A stretch of DNA of 64,000 nt from Selaginella moellendorffii (lineage: Eukaryota > Streptophyta > Lycopodiopsida > Selaginellales > Selaginellaceae). Of this stretch, positions 54,725-64,000 are shown piece after piece. How positions within the stretch are numbered: the stretch's first letter is position 1; each line of letters starts with the position of its first letter. Made by a program: the position numbers and the translations under genes. The DNA lies in assembly GCF_000143415.4 (NCBI RefSeq), contig NW_003314361.1, positions 584,883 to 648,882 on the forward strand, given 5' to 3'. The notes below the pieces were generated by a model, which worked only from the letters and a program-made list of their open reading frames with translations, made no database searches and was not told the origin of the DNA.

Positions 54725-54915
54725 CGCTGCTTGTGTAAGCGGCGTTGTGAGCTGTGGTTTATGCGTCTACGAGCGGTTGTGGCATTGCGAGCGCCATTGC
54801 GAGCGGCAGTTTATGCGAGTGGCAGTTTGTGCGAGCGGTGCTACGAGCAGTTGCGGTGTTGCGAGCGGCGCTACGAGTAGTTGCGGTGTTGCGAGCGGCA
54901 CTGTCTTTGGTGTGG
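54725..54915. repeat. GCGAGCGGC tandem repeat
   Basis: Imperfect tandem array of GCGAGCGGCGCTACGAGCAG-like units (TTGCGGTGTTGCGAGCGG repeated exactly), CpG-rich. It resembles in composition, but not exact sequence, the array at 52255-52425. Confidence 0.85.
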
Positions 54916-55265
54916 CTACCGCTTCCTCTTGATATTCGGCACTTGTGCTTCTTGGTATGTTCACCATGGAATGGCTTAGGACCACATTTAGAAATGGCAT
55001 GAGGCCACATGCCATCTTGGGCCCTTGCAATTTCATGGCTAGCGTATTGTCATGTATGTTTTTACTTGCCTGCAGCTGTGTGTATATCAAGATGGCATGA
55101 GGCCTCATGCCAATTTTGTGAATGTGACATTTCACGTGGGTGTCAATAGCATGTTTGAATAATGGCATGTGGCCTCATGCTATTGAGGTTGTTTGGTATG
55201 TTATGATTTAGGCCATTCTCCAATCATTTTTTGTATGGTCTTAACTTCTTTTCTGCACTTTCAGA

Positions 55266-55988
55266 ATGGCCTCCACAAGTGCGACGCATGTTCCCTCCGT
55301 GGATCTTAAGAACCGTGCTACATGGATTCAGGCAAAGGTGTTGCTAAACAACCCCGAGGGGGAGGTGGTAGCTGAGGGCTTAGCCACAGTTGTCGATCCA
55401 AGAGATGCGGTTGCTAATCAAGAATTGGGTTGGGATGATATTGGAGTTGAGATTTTAGAGGTTTTTGACACAGAAGAAAACAGTCTGACTATTGGAAGCA
55501 TTGTGCGGTGGAAATTGAGGCACTTAGTGTTTGAGAATGTGAAGGATTCACAATCAAACACCACTACAACTGATGACAGAACATCTCTTCATGGGAAAAG
55601 AAAGTACACCTTCCTAAAGCGCAGCCAAAGGGATCTGAGCAACGAACCGAAAAGGCAGAAAATGGCGATGGAGGTTCGAATGGTCTCGATAGTTGCTTGT
55701 TGCAAGAGGAGGTGCTGTCAACATGCTGATTGGGATGCTATTGAAGAGGAGAGAGCAAGATACAAGACATTGTCCTGGAAAGCAGCTCGCAATTTTGTGT
55801 ATGAGGCATTACGGTCATCTGTTGATGCTTCAGAACATCAGGTGGGGGGCATGGTCTTCCAGAGGGGTTTGGTCTGCATGAAGGCATGCAAAATCATTTA
55901 TGGAGTCCCTCGAACCACATTCTACAGAATCAAAACTGAGTTCGAGGAACAAAGGGTTCAACAGGCAGTCCATGGGAATGACGGTTGA
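55266..55988 (+). CDS. truncated transposase-like protein (N-terminal CC..C/HGN.G module)
   Basis: 240 residues, ATG just after a possible TTTCAG acceptor at 55262-55264. The first half (RATWIQAKVLLNNPEGEVVA, DIGVEILEVFDTEENS) is unknown. The second half has ACCKRRCCQHADWDAIEEER, then GGMVFQRGLVCMKACKIIYG, PRTTFYRIKTEFEEQR and HGNDG. This series (paired cysteines, a Cys-containing helix, then HGNxG) is the N-terminal part of a class of transposase-like proteins found across eukaryotes; the family name is uncertain. In those the catalytic region follows HGNxG, but here a TGA comes directly after, so the DDE part is missing. Three palindromes lie within 280 bp upstream. Confidence 0.5.
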   Translation: MASTSATHVPSVDLKNRATWIQAKVLLNNPEGEVVAEGLATVVDPRDAVANQELGWDDIGVEILEVFDTEENSLTIGSIVRWKLRHLVFENVKDSQSNTTTTDDRTSLHGKRKYTFLKRSQRDLSNEPKRQKMAMEVRMVSIVACCKRRCCQHADWDAIEEERARYKTLSWKAARNFVYEALRSSVDASEHQVGGMVFQRGLVCMKACKIIYGVPRTTFYRIKTEFEEQRVQQAVHGNDG

Positions 55989-58900
55989 TAGTGAAGCTAG
56001 TCTACTTGCACGAAGTAGCATTGTAATAACTTTGACTGGATTCTCAATAGTGATTCATTATGTTAAGCTTATGTTGGTACCTTGTTCCTTTAGGTTTGCC
56101 CATAAGGTGTTGGAAAATGGTTATAGCATTCATTTGCTATAGCTTGTCAGTAAAACCGTTAGCACTTGGAGTAGATTGTTGGATGGAGAAGGTGTGAGGT
56201 TGAGGCATAGCATTTGTGTTAGTGGAAGTGGCATTATTATTTCAAGTGATGAGGAATTCTCCTTAAAGCTTGATTTTCCATGTCATTTTTCTTGTTAGTG
56301 TTTTGGCTTCACATTGGATCCTGAAAGTGGTTGAAGAAGAGTGTTAGTGCAATGTAGATATCCGAAGATGTGGTCTTCGTGATCAAGCCTTGGATGTTTA
56401 CTTTGCATTTTGCGGATATCGGTGTTGGATGTCGAAAAATAGGCAAAAAATGTTTGATGTTTAAGCATGCTATTGGGTCATGAGAATTTGTGTTGAGGTG
56501 AACTTATGTGAAGTTGTTCGTAGGAGGAAGTTGGTTGAGTCTTGGAAGTTTGTATTTCTAGACTAAGAGTCATTCTTTCTCTAGGATGGAAATTTTCTAC
56601 AAATTTTCTTGGGCTTTTCCAATGGCTGATCTATTTATCACTTTGTCCGAAAACCTTTCCATTTTGTAAGCCAGTACAAACTAGTGAAGGGGTTGGAGTT
56701 GACTTAGATTAGCTTAGACCTTTAGTAGGTAGTTTGTATGATGTGACTCGAAAGGGATGCTAACTTTTGGGGCTAAGGCAATTGAGTTGGATAGAATCTG
56801 GAGTTGATGTAGAAAAGTGGCCGTTGCACTTTTCTAAGAAAGGTGACCTTTGTGCCTTTCTTTTGTAGTGTTATGTTTGGTGGCCGGTTGCACCCTGCAC
56901 TTTGTTAGACTCTATGAGAGTAGTGAGCTCTCACTGATCTTGGCTTGGTCTTGGTAACCTTGCGCCTTGGCTGAGGATGGTGATGTCCAACTTAGTTGTT
57001 TAAGTTTGAGATGTTGGTACCCGTACTATAGCTTTGTCTAAGTGGAGGTTGTGTACCAACATGAGTCCATCTCATAGTCTTCACTTAAGTTTTGACTTAG
57101 TGTTGATCATGTGTAGCTAGCCTCTTCAAGGCATGCTCAGAGCTATTGACTAGATACATTGGTGAGCTTATTATGGTTGAGTTGGATTCGAGTGGTCATC
57201 TAGTTCGTGCTTGTCCATGAACCAATATCTTGTACTTGGGGTGTTCTGTTCATGTTGGACAAATATATAACTCAATGGCATGAGTTTAGTGTTTGGGTCT
57301 TCTGAAGGCAAGTTGAAAGAGTGATTGTTAGTTGCTTTGCGACTAATGATTGCTTGTACACTTTGCTGAGGACTGTTAACACTTGCTTCACTCGATGATG
57401 ATTTGGCAAGTGATGGGTTTGCTTTACTAGATGGTGTTGCGGAGGATCGTGTCGTTAAATTTACATGGGTTTTCCATGTTGGCATATCGACCCTACCTTT
57501 GTTGATATCATTTGGTTATGTTTAGTTCATGGTGTTGGATTTCATGGAGTCTTGGATGTGGTAGTTCACTCCTTGAGGAAGTGTTATCTATAACTGAGTT
57601 TTGCTGAAGAATTGGTCTTGGATATTAAGTAAAGTATCTTCGACCTTGGTTAGCTTAGTTGTTAGAGAGTTTTGAGTGGTGATTCACTCTTGCTTTCTTT
57701 TAGTTTTGTTATGGTGTTAATGGCATTGAAGTGATGCCTTGTCATTGATATCATTGATGTTGAGATTCAAGTGAGATGAAATGTTTCTCCTTAGGTTTGA
57801 CATTGAGTTTCATTAGTCTTGATGAAGATAGTGTTGATGATTTGGTTATGGCTTTGTGTTATTGGCATTCGTGCATTTGCTAGTTAGCAACTATGTCGAC
57901 GTTCAAACGAACTGAGTGGCAAGTTTGAGTTAGTTATGTTCTAGATGAAATTATTTAGTAGGGGTTGAGCTTTGGCTTTTCCTTGAAAATTGATTCAGTC
58001 GTGAACTATGCTAACTTTACAAGTGGAAGAGTTAGTGATCAATATTGAAGTGATCAAATCTTTGTTGGATTTGAGTTGGGATATATTGATCCTTGATGAT
58101 TCTTCTTGTGCTTGTTATGAAGTGAGTTACGTCTTGATATAGATGGATTCATGGAGGATCGTTTGGTGATCACTTGTTGAGCATAACTTCGTTATGCTTA
58201 GCTTTTGGATTGATGTAGATATGCTCTTCATTAGCTTTGGCATTATAAAGTCTAGCTTATGGATGTGTTGAGGAAGATATTGTGGGTTGCACCATAATTT
58301 CTTCTTTGGCATTGAAGTTAGTTCATGTAAAGGCTTGTGATCATTATTAGGCAAGACTTGGTTACAGGCTTCTTCGAACTTTTGGTTCTTTGAGTTTTAT
58401 GCTCATTGTTCCATTTGTTAGGAGTTGTTGGGGAAGGCATTTTGGCTTGTTAGCTTCGATGTTGAAGTTGGCTCTTGCATCTAACAATCATTAGTGATGA
58501 TTGACTATCATCTAGGATAGTTGATTGTCTTTGTCGAAAGTTCTACTTGATTGTTGTTAATATAGGATGAGTTGCCATTCTTCAGGATGGTGGCTTCCTT
58601 CTTTGACGATGATTATGCATCTCTCTTTTGATGGGATGATTAATAATCTTTCATGATAGTTAGTTGTTCTCCTTGGTGGCTTATGGCTTTTCGCAATACC
58701 ACATGTTCTTTGTGGTTTGCTCTGGATTGGTTTCTTGGGTTTGAGATATCAATAGGATGTTGCTGACACTTGCTTGAGCAACTCGAGTTCCTTGGTATTG
58801 TTGACCGGGATCTATTCAGATTAGCTTCTGCAATAGTTGACATGAATGAATGGTTGTTAGTCTTACTACATTCATTATGTTCTGTTGATTATTATTCGAG

Positions 58901-59796
58901 TTAGTTCTGATAGATTTGGATGTTATTTCCTATGGGTGATACATTCGCGAGCCTTGTGCTTGTCAGTCAATGATGCTTTGTGTTCTTGGAGTTATCTTTG
59001 GTAAGTTGTTTGGCATACTATCTACTATCTTCAGTAGTTAAGATTTATCATTGAGTTTTCTTGCTGATACGTTGACTATTGAATTTTGTTGGATGGTCCA
59101 TCCTATGTTTCCAAAAATGATGATCTTGGTGGTTCCTATCCTATACTATAATGCTAGTTTATCGGATAATAACTTGCTTAGAATACTTTTGTATTTTACT
59201 CTAAGATATCACTGATAATTAAGCTTCTAAGATATCATTGTCTATGACTTTGATATTGTCCATCTATTAATCTTTGAGTTTGGGCCAGTATAGGCAGACT
59301 AGCTTCGGCACTTCGTGTGCATGGTGAAATCTCTAGTCATGGGGTAGCTACTGTCGACTAGTCACATAACCCTCTCTGTCGATGTTCCTTATTCCGTTAA
59401 AAAGGGCGTGACCGTGTAAACAACTCTAACTGCCTGTTTACAATAGTCTATCTAAACCTTACTGACGGGTTTGGTTTCTTTGCTCAGGAGGGTTGGGGCC
59501 TCTGGCTTCTCTCTCTATGTCTCTGCGGGCAGGGCATATCACACTTTTGTAAGCTGGATGACAACCAGAGCAGCAAGGGTGGCTAACTCCGTTGGTCATT
59601 TCCTTGTCGGCGACGGCTGGAAGGTGTCTGAGCTGGTAGCGCATCTGCATTAGACAAAGAGGTTGCCTCCTAACTCATTTAAGTTGGTGCATTTCTCACA
59701 TAGTGTGAGTACCGTGAATTTTTTCTGGAGTTGTTTCCTTGGCGGTATTCTAGACTCGAGTATGCATTGACGAGGACATCGATCTTCCCTAGGGGG
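55989..59796 (+). mobile_element. C-poor, ORF-less stretch, probable decayed LTR-element interior
   Basis: About 3.8 kb without any supported gene; the plus strand is rich in T and G and poor in C and CpG. It ends in a polypurine tract followed by a TG start of an LTR-like sequence, so it is best read as the interior of an LTR retrotransposon mutated by C-to-T change (inference). No RT, integrase or chromodomain motif could be read. Confidence 0.4.
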
Positions 59797-60950
59797 GGAG
59801 AGTGTCACGAATGTGACTTCGGGTATCGAAAGTTACCTGTCGACTAGTCCTTACGGACACTCTTACCTCACTGCCACGATGGCAGGAGGTCGGTATTGCT
59901 GGACCCGTTATCAGTCTCCGCCTAAGCTAGTTGAGAAACTGGTCTTCGCATGTGCACTTGACCAGATGAGCATAAGGACGGAATTCCTACGTGCTATTTG
60001 TCAAGCATACTTGACCTGGTTAGAGAAACTCATTCGTTGACTTGCACTTGCTAGTGTTGGGAACCCCCGCGATATTGAGCTTGGTCCCTTAATATCGCTA
60101 GATGATAGCTTACCGTGTCTGCCAAACACCCTCGCTATCATGCCCTTTGTGTTAGTCTCATTTCGGTCCCAAATGCTATTTATGGAAATTGTCTAGATTT
60201 TCTCATTTGGCATATTTACGGAATGTAGAGGTCGGCCTGAACACAATGGTGTTTGTCCCGTGTCCAAATTCGCAATCTAGGGACATTCCATATTTAGTAA
60301 GTTTCAAACTTGTCCCAGAGACTAACTCCTGATACTAAGGGAGGCTTGGGGTGAAAGCCCAAAGCGTGTGTTCCTCAAGGGGGGGGGGGGCTATGGGGGG
60401 TTCCAAATGTATAGTAGGGATAGTGGGTAGGTCGGGCATGGCTGACCAACCTGAGGCATAGTCTAGCTCCCGCTTGCGTGCCTGTCCTCGTTCTGCGTCC
60501 GGCTTAGGTCTAAGCCCAAGTTCCATTCCATGCTAGTTGGTGGAGTACCCATGTACTCGCGTTAGGCCCCCGGTATGCCGAAATAGTGCCAGACTCCATT
60601 TGGCTCCGTTTTGCGTGCTGGTCCTGGCATTGGGATGTTGGTTGCTCTAGGACTGTTCCAAGTCGCTCCGGGCTCCTGTCCCTTCGCTCCTTGGGTTATA
60701 TGCTCGAGAGTTGCTCCATGGACCGATTCCGTCACTCCTTGGCTTCATGCTTGGGAGTTTGGCACCGTTCCTTTGTTCAGTGGCCCAAGGCCCTGAACCT
60801 TGGGTTCCTATGGACATGTGGCATGGACACGTGGCATGTGACACATGGCATCTGTCACGTGGCACAAAGAGGGTTTAGGTTCCGCTTCGTGGTGTTATCC
60901 TATGGTAAATCACCATAGGATAAAGGGTCAAAACCACGTGTGCTACAGTT
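59793..60950 (+). mobile_element. polypurine tract and 3' LTR-like sequence
   Basis: AGGGGGGGAGAG at about 59792-59803 is followed at once by TGTCACGAATGTGAC, the common arrangement of a polypurine tract and LTR start in plant Ty3/gypsy elements. The presumed LTR contains AATATCGCTAG/GATATTGAGCTTGGTCCC direct repeats near 60070-60100, GAAAGCCCAAAGC at about 60353, a run of about ten G at 60379, and GGAGTACCCATG near 60542. The last three features are shared with the LTR at 30967-33355. Its right end is unclear, near where methyltransferase-like sequence begins. Confidence 0.5.
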
Positions 60951-60954
60951 GGCA

Positions 60955-61840
60955 ACATGGAAATAGTTATTGGGGACTACTTTCAGCTTTCCAACAACGT
61001 GAGTTGAGAGTTTTCTATGTTCTATCGATAGATGTGAGGATTGGGAATGAACAATACTTTTGGCATCGACCTTGCATTCTTTGACTTGCCTGATGGGTGA
61101 CCGGACTATATTTCTCAAGCGGTGGATATAGCATCCAAGGTGTTGCAATATGAGGGCATTATGCTAGTCATTCTTCCCCATTCTTTATTTTGGGGAAGTC
61201 TTCTTGCAACAATGGCGGAGAATGATGACTCTAGATTGGTTGAGTTTGCATTAGGCTGCCTACTCGCAAACATCCCGGTCGAAACAAAAGGAGTAGGTGG
61301 CCAAATCCAAAAGGTTTGCATTTCCTTATTTTTCATATCTTAAATTGATTGCCTCTTTTCATTGTAGGTTTTAGCATGGAACTACCATGCTCTCTACTGC
61401 TACTCTTGCCATCACAGTATTACATGAGCTGATGAGCATGCAGGTTTGGCATTGCCAGGATATGATAGCTCAACAAATATCATCCCAAATGTCATTGACA
61501 AGGACCATCATATAGAGTTCCCTAGCTATCGACATCATTCACCAAAAGCCATGCAAATCCTCCTAGAGTTGTTTTGTCCTCCTAAGGGGATTGTGCTTGA
61601 TACTATAGCAGGTTTTGGTTCGATGGTGCTAGCGGCTAAAAAGACTGGTTGTGCAGTTTTTGCATTGGAGAAGGAAAGTGCATTTGAAGGTGTTCTTGGG
61701 ACATTTTATAACAGGTGATAATAAAGTATAAATTTCTCATTATAGTAATTCCATCATGGTTGTGTATATTAGGTGGATCGATGATGTGGGCTATAATTTA
61801 CCATATTATGCAGAAGCAATGGCACAAGCTCATATATAAC
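60955..61840 (+). pseudogene. second, decayed copy of the methyltransferase-like gene
   Basis: Starts near EIVIGDY and FFDLPDG (stop directly after it at about 61098), then an open stretch with GIMLVILPHSLFWGSLLATM and VEFALGCLLANIPVETKG, an intron at the same place as in the 46-48 kb copy, AWNYHALY, then YDSSTNIIPNVID and LLELFCPPKGIVLDTIAGFG with VFALEKES. At protein level it is clearly homologous along its length but has stops, a truncated 5' side and changed residues in motif I (DTIAGFG versus DATAGFG). Downstream it shares the GGTTC/AACC inverted repeat (62041) and CTCAAAAACTACCCAGCCCC (about 62124) with the first copy. Confidence 0.88.
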
Positions 61841-61918
61841 AAGAGCATAATACTATATGAACTCCTCCTTTTGTGGATGTGGATGCCAAGGAAGTCTAAG
61901 TTTAGCTTTTTATTTTAG

Positions 61919-63518
61919 TCAAATTTTTTAGTGGTAATATAAAGTTTCTTCTTTAACTTATGATATTTATTTTTTTATTAGACTTATATTATTTAGCTTT
62001 TTCTTAGACTGAAAATATGTCTTAAGTTTTGAATAGAATTGTTGGTTCATCCCAAACCAATCATTTAAACATCAACTTTTGTATTTGGTGGATTATATTG
62101 ACTTTCATTGACTTAAGCTCAACTCAAAAACTACCCAGCCCCACAAGGCACATACAATGTAATGAATAGTAGTGAAAATGGACTCTAGACAGAAAAAATT
62201 GATGCTCAAAGATTTCCATGGCATGGAGAAGAAAGAAATTAGAGCATGATTGGCAAGAATTGGTGGAAATGCACAAATCTAGATGATAGGTAACTCTATT
62301 CTAGTCTTAAAAGCTCTCAAAAGCAAGATATTGCAAGAATAAATAAAATGAAGAGAATTCTCACCACACAAAGCTGCCATATTAAGTCATATTCACGCAC
62401 TAAAATAAAAATGTGTGCATATCATGGCTCCTAGTGAATTGGCCTCCAAGAAACCACTCCTGCAGGATAGGAGCAGATAAAAAAAATTGGTACAATCCCT
62501 CCTTAAGACTCAAGCTTAAAGTGAAGAAAGGTGTGCATAAAAAGAGGAATGAAAACTAGAAGAAAAATGGCAAGAACTCCATCATTCCTCTACCAAATCA
62601 TGAGTGCTTATACTTGTCAGAAAGAGGAGCCCAAAATCTATATGCTGAAAGAAAAAATGCCTTAAATGGATCAAAGAAGAGGGAGAAAATTCGACTGGTA
62701 ACTCATGTCATACACCATAGCTTCAATAATGTCTGAGAAAACTAAATTTTACTCAAACTCTCACAAATCTCTCCATAGGAGGAATTCCTATTTCTCTCTA
62801 CTTATTCCTCTCCAAGATCACTACTCCAAACCCTGTGGATCTTCCCTATTGATCAAAAAAATGCTTCATAAAGAAAAAAGATAGAAGTTATATCAGATTC
62901 ACCATGTTAAGGTGTGGCACCTCTATCCTCCTCTCTATAGCTTTGCTCAGTCCTAAGCTTTCTCTCTCCATAGCTCTAGCTCAAGATATATATTAACTTT
63001 TATACAACCACATAAAATATTTTGAGAATCAGAATATTCTATCTCTCTCTCAAGATGCCCATGGCTGCAACAATGCTTCTTGCTAAACCTCCATTTCTAA
63101 GGAGCTATTGTTCATCTAGGATTCACCACCAAGCATGTTATGTAATGCATTACCCCAAGCAATGAATGAAATTAACTAATGATTATTAGAGAGTTTTATA
63201 ATTTCAAAGGGATCATTGAAAAAAATTGCCATGGCCTCTGAATAAACAATAAAACCACTTTACAAAAATTTAGACCATGCATTTCATTTCAGTTTTTTAT
63301 TCATAAATAACTACTACTTTGAGCTCAATAAATCAAAAGCTTGCCAACTAGACTAACTTAAAAAAACTTTGCCATCTGGACAATATTTAGCACCCCAATG
63401 CAAAACTTTGCCATTTGGATAAGTCTTATTACAACAATATTTTTGTGACGGGCCTCCCTATTATGAGTTTAACAATTCCTTCACTTTAAAAACCAAGCTT
63501 TTACATTACTTAAAAAAT
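61919..63518. other. AT-rich spacer, no gene seen
   Basis: After the shared element tail (to about 62145) the sequence is AT-rich with no ORF of interest and no clear repeat. It probably contains the 5' region of the ORF at 63519. Confidence 0.5.
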
Positions 63519-64000
63519 ATGAGGTTCTTATTAATGTGTTTGCTTCTTCTTCTGCTTAATAAATCTCAAGCTGATTTACCAATAGTTATCTTTGGTCCAT
63601 TTTATGATAATGGTGAAAGAGTTTTAACCCAATATCAAATGCAATTCTTATTTACAACACTAACCAATACAGTATTAAGATCTATATTACCTATTGATGG
63701 TGTGAGAAATCCATATACAAGCTCAGATTATAGTATTTTAATTCCCAATACTAATAAAATAGTTTTGATAACTCTTTATTTTCATGATGCTGGTATACAC
63801 TTCTATAATCCTGCCCCTGGGGTTGAACAAATTTACAATGATAGAGCTGTTGAAGCAATTATAGATGCCTTAAATTCTTTTCGAGATGATGCAATTAATA
63901 GAGGCTCTATGCAATTACTTTTTGGAATTGTATCTTTATTTGGAAGGTTTATTTTCCAGTATCAGGTTTTGAGAATTCCAGTTTCCCAACGCCCACAACC
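63519..64000 (+). CDS. secreted-protein ORF running off the window
   Basis: From ATG 63519 the frame stays open for 160 codons to the window end, which is notable in such AT-rich DNA. The start MRFLLMCLLLLLNKSQA is a clear signal peptide. The mature part has alternating strands and helices (NGERVLTQYQMQFLFTTLTN, NKIVLITLYFHDAGIHFY, DRAVEAIIDALNSFRDDAIN, SMQLLFGIVSLFGRFIFQ). This order faintly recalls ribosome-inactivating-protein-like folds, where a helix with a conserved Glu/Arg pair follows such segments; the usual SEAARF-type motif is not present, so I do not assign that function. An intron could also interrupt the frame. Confidence 0.45.
   Translation, partial: MRFLLMCLLLLLLNKSQADLPIVIFGPFYDNGERVLTQYQMQFLFTTLTNTVLRSILPIDGVRNPYTSSDYSILIPNTNKIVLITLYFHDAGIHFYNPAPGVEQIYNDRAVEAIIDALNSFRDDAINRGSMQLLFGIVSLFGRFIFQYQVLRIPVSQRPQ

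Larger units (their letters stand above)
37816..55183. repeat. dispersed 22-bp palindrome family, 14 copies
   Basis: Consensus half-site ATGGCRTGAGG followed directly by its reverse complement CCTCAYGCCAT. Copies: 37816, 37891, 39129, 48948, 49089, 50588, 51865, 51925, 52002, 53456, 54379 (with a small insertion), 54994, 55092 and 55162 (start positions, each 22 bp). The best are perfect or one mismatch (52002, 55092). Variation is mostly CG versus TG/CA, as expected if the CpGs are methylated and deaminate. Copies at 39129, 49089 and 50588 lie inside predicted introns, 48948 just after a stop, 51865-52002 and 54994-55162 upstream of genes, and 37816/37891 in a Pro-rich coding stretch. None was seen before 37 kb or after 55.2 kb. 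Confidence 0.92.

Noticed and set aside
56000-59460. Coding capacity on the minus strand of the C-poor region (for example about 57171-57485)
   Set aside because: Frames are low-complexity Ser/Thr/Asn-rich, as expected from base bias, and no retroelement motif could be read.

Overview
The window looks like nuclear DNA of a land plant with a compact genome, most likely a lycophyte such as Selaginella moellendorffii (inference). The basis is a plant alpha-tubulin, a photosystem I antenna protein, pheophorbide a oxygenase, BAHD and PPR genes, very short introns (about 50-120 bp) with ordinary GT-AG borders, and gene ends only tens of bases apart. A 100-base run of N at 43100-43199 is an assembly gap.

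Left part, 1-18.7 kb, is ordinary gene space: alpha-tubulin (5' truncated), a plastid-type acidic protein of unknown function, Lhca3, two tandem copies of a peroxisomal acyl-activating enzyme (AAE17/18 type) made by a recent 3346-bp head-to-tail duplication, pheophorbide a oxygenase (PAO), an intronless PPR protein, an AT-rich block with three related repeats, a BAHD acyltransferase and the RNase P subunit RPP30.

From 18.7 to 31 kb the DNA is a graveyard. It holds three broken PPR genes, a DEX1-like gene with successive frameshifts and a degenerate Ty1/copia element. Among them sits one intact single-exon gene for a P-loop protein of Crinkler/RHS-like appearance. At 31-36.3 kb lies an LTR-like block with a 12-bp minisatellite, an initiator-tRNA primer binding site and a largely non-coding interior.

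The most unusual part is 36.7-55.2 kb. A Mutator-like transposase (minus strand) is followed, across a repeat-rich spacer, by a plus-strand ParB-like protein and an N4/N6-type DNA methyltransferase-like protein. These converge on a second ParB-like gene on the minus strand; a rearranged FCP1-like phosphatase gene lies on the far side. At least 14 copies of a 22-bp palindrome are scattered through this segment, several inside introns. A different inverted repeat forms a roughly 100-bp-spaced array between the divergent genes. A second, decayed copy of the methyltransferase lies at 61 kb, so the gene belongs to a repeated family. My inference is a large, previously unnamed DNA element that combines transposition, ParB-like site binding and DNA modification; its boundaries are not established here.

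The right end, 52-64 kb, holds local duplications with interstitial telomere repeats, a truncated transposase-like gene, a long C-poor stretch ending in a polypurine tract and LTR start, and a secreted-protein ORF that runs off the window. Exon borders were read by eye and may be off by a base or two.
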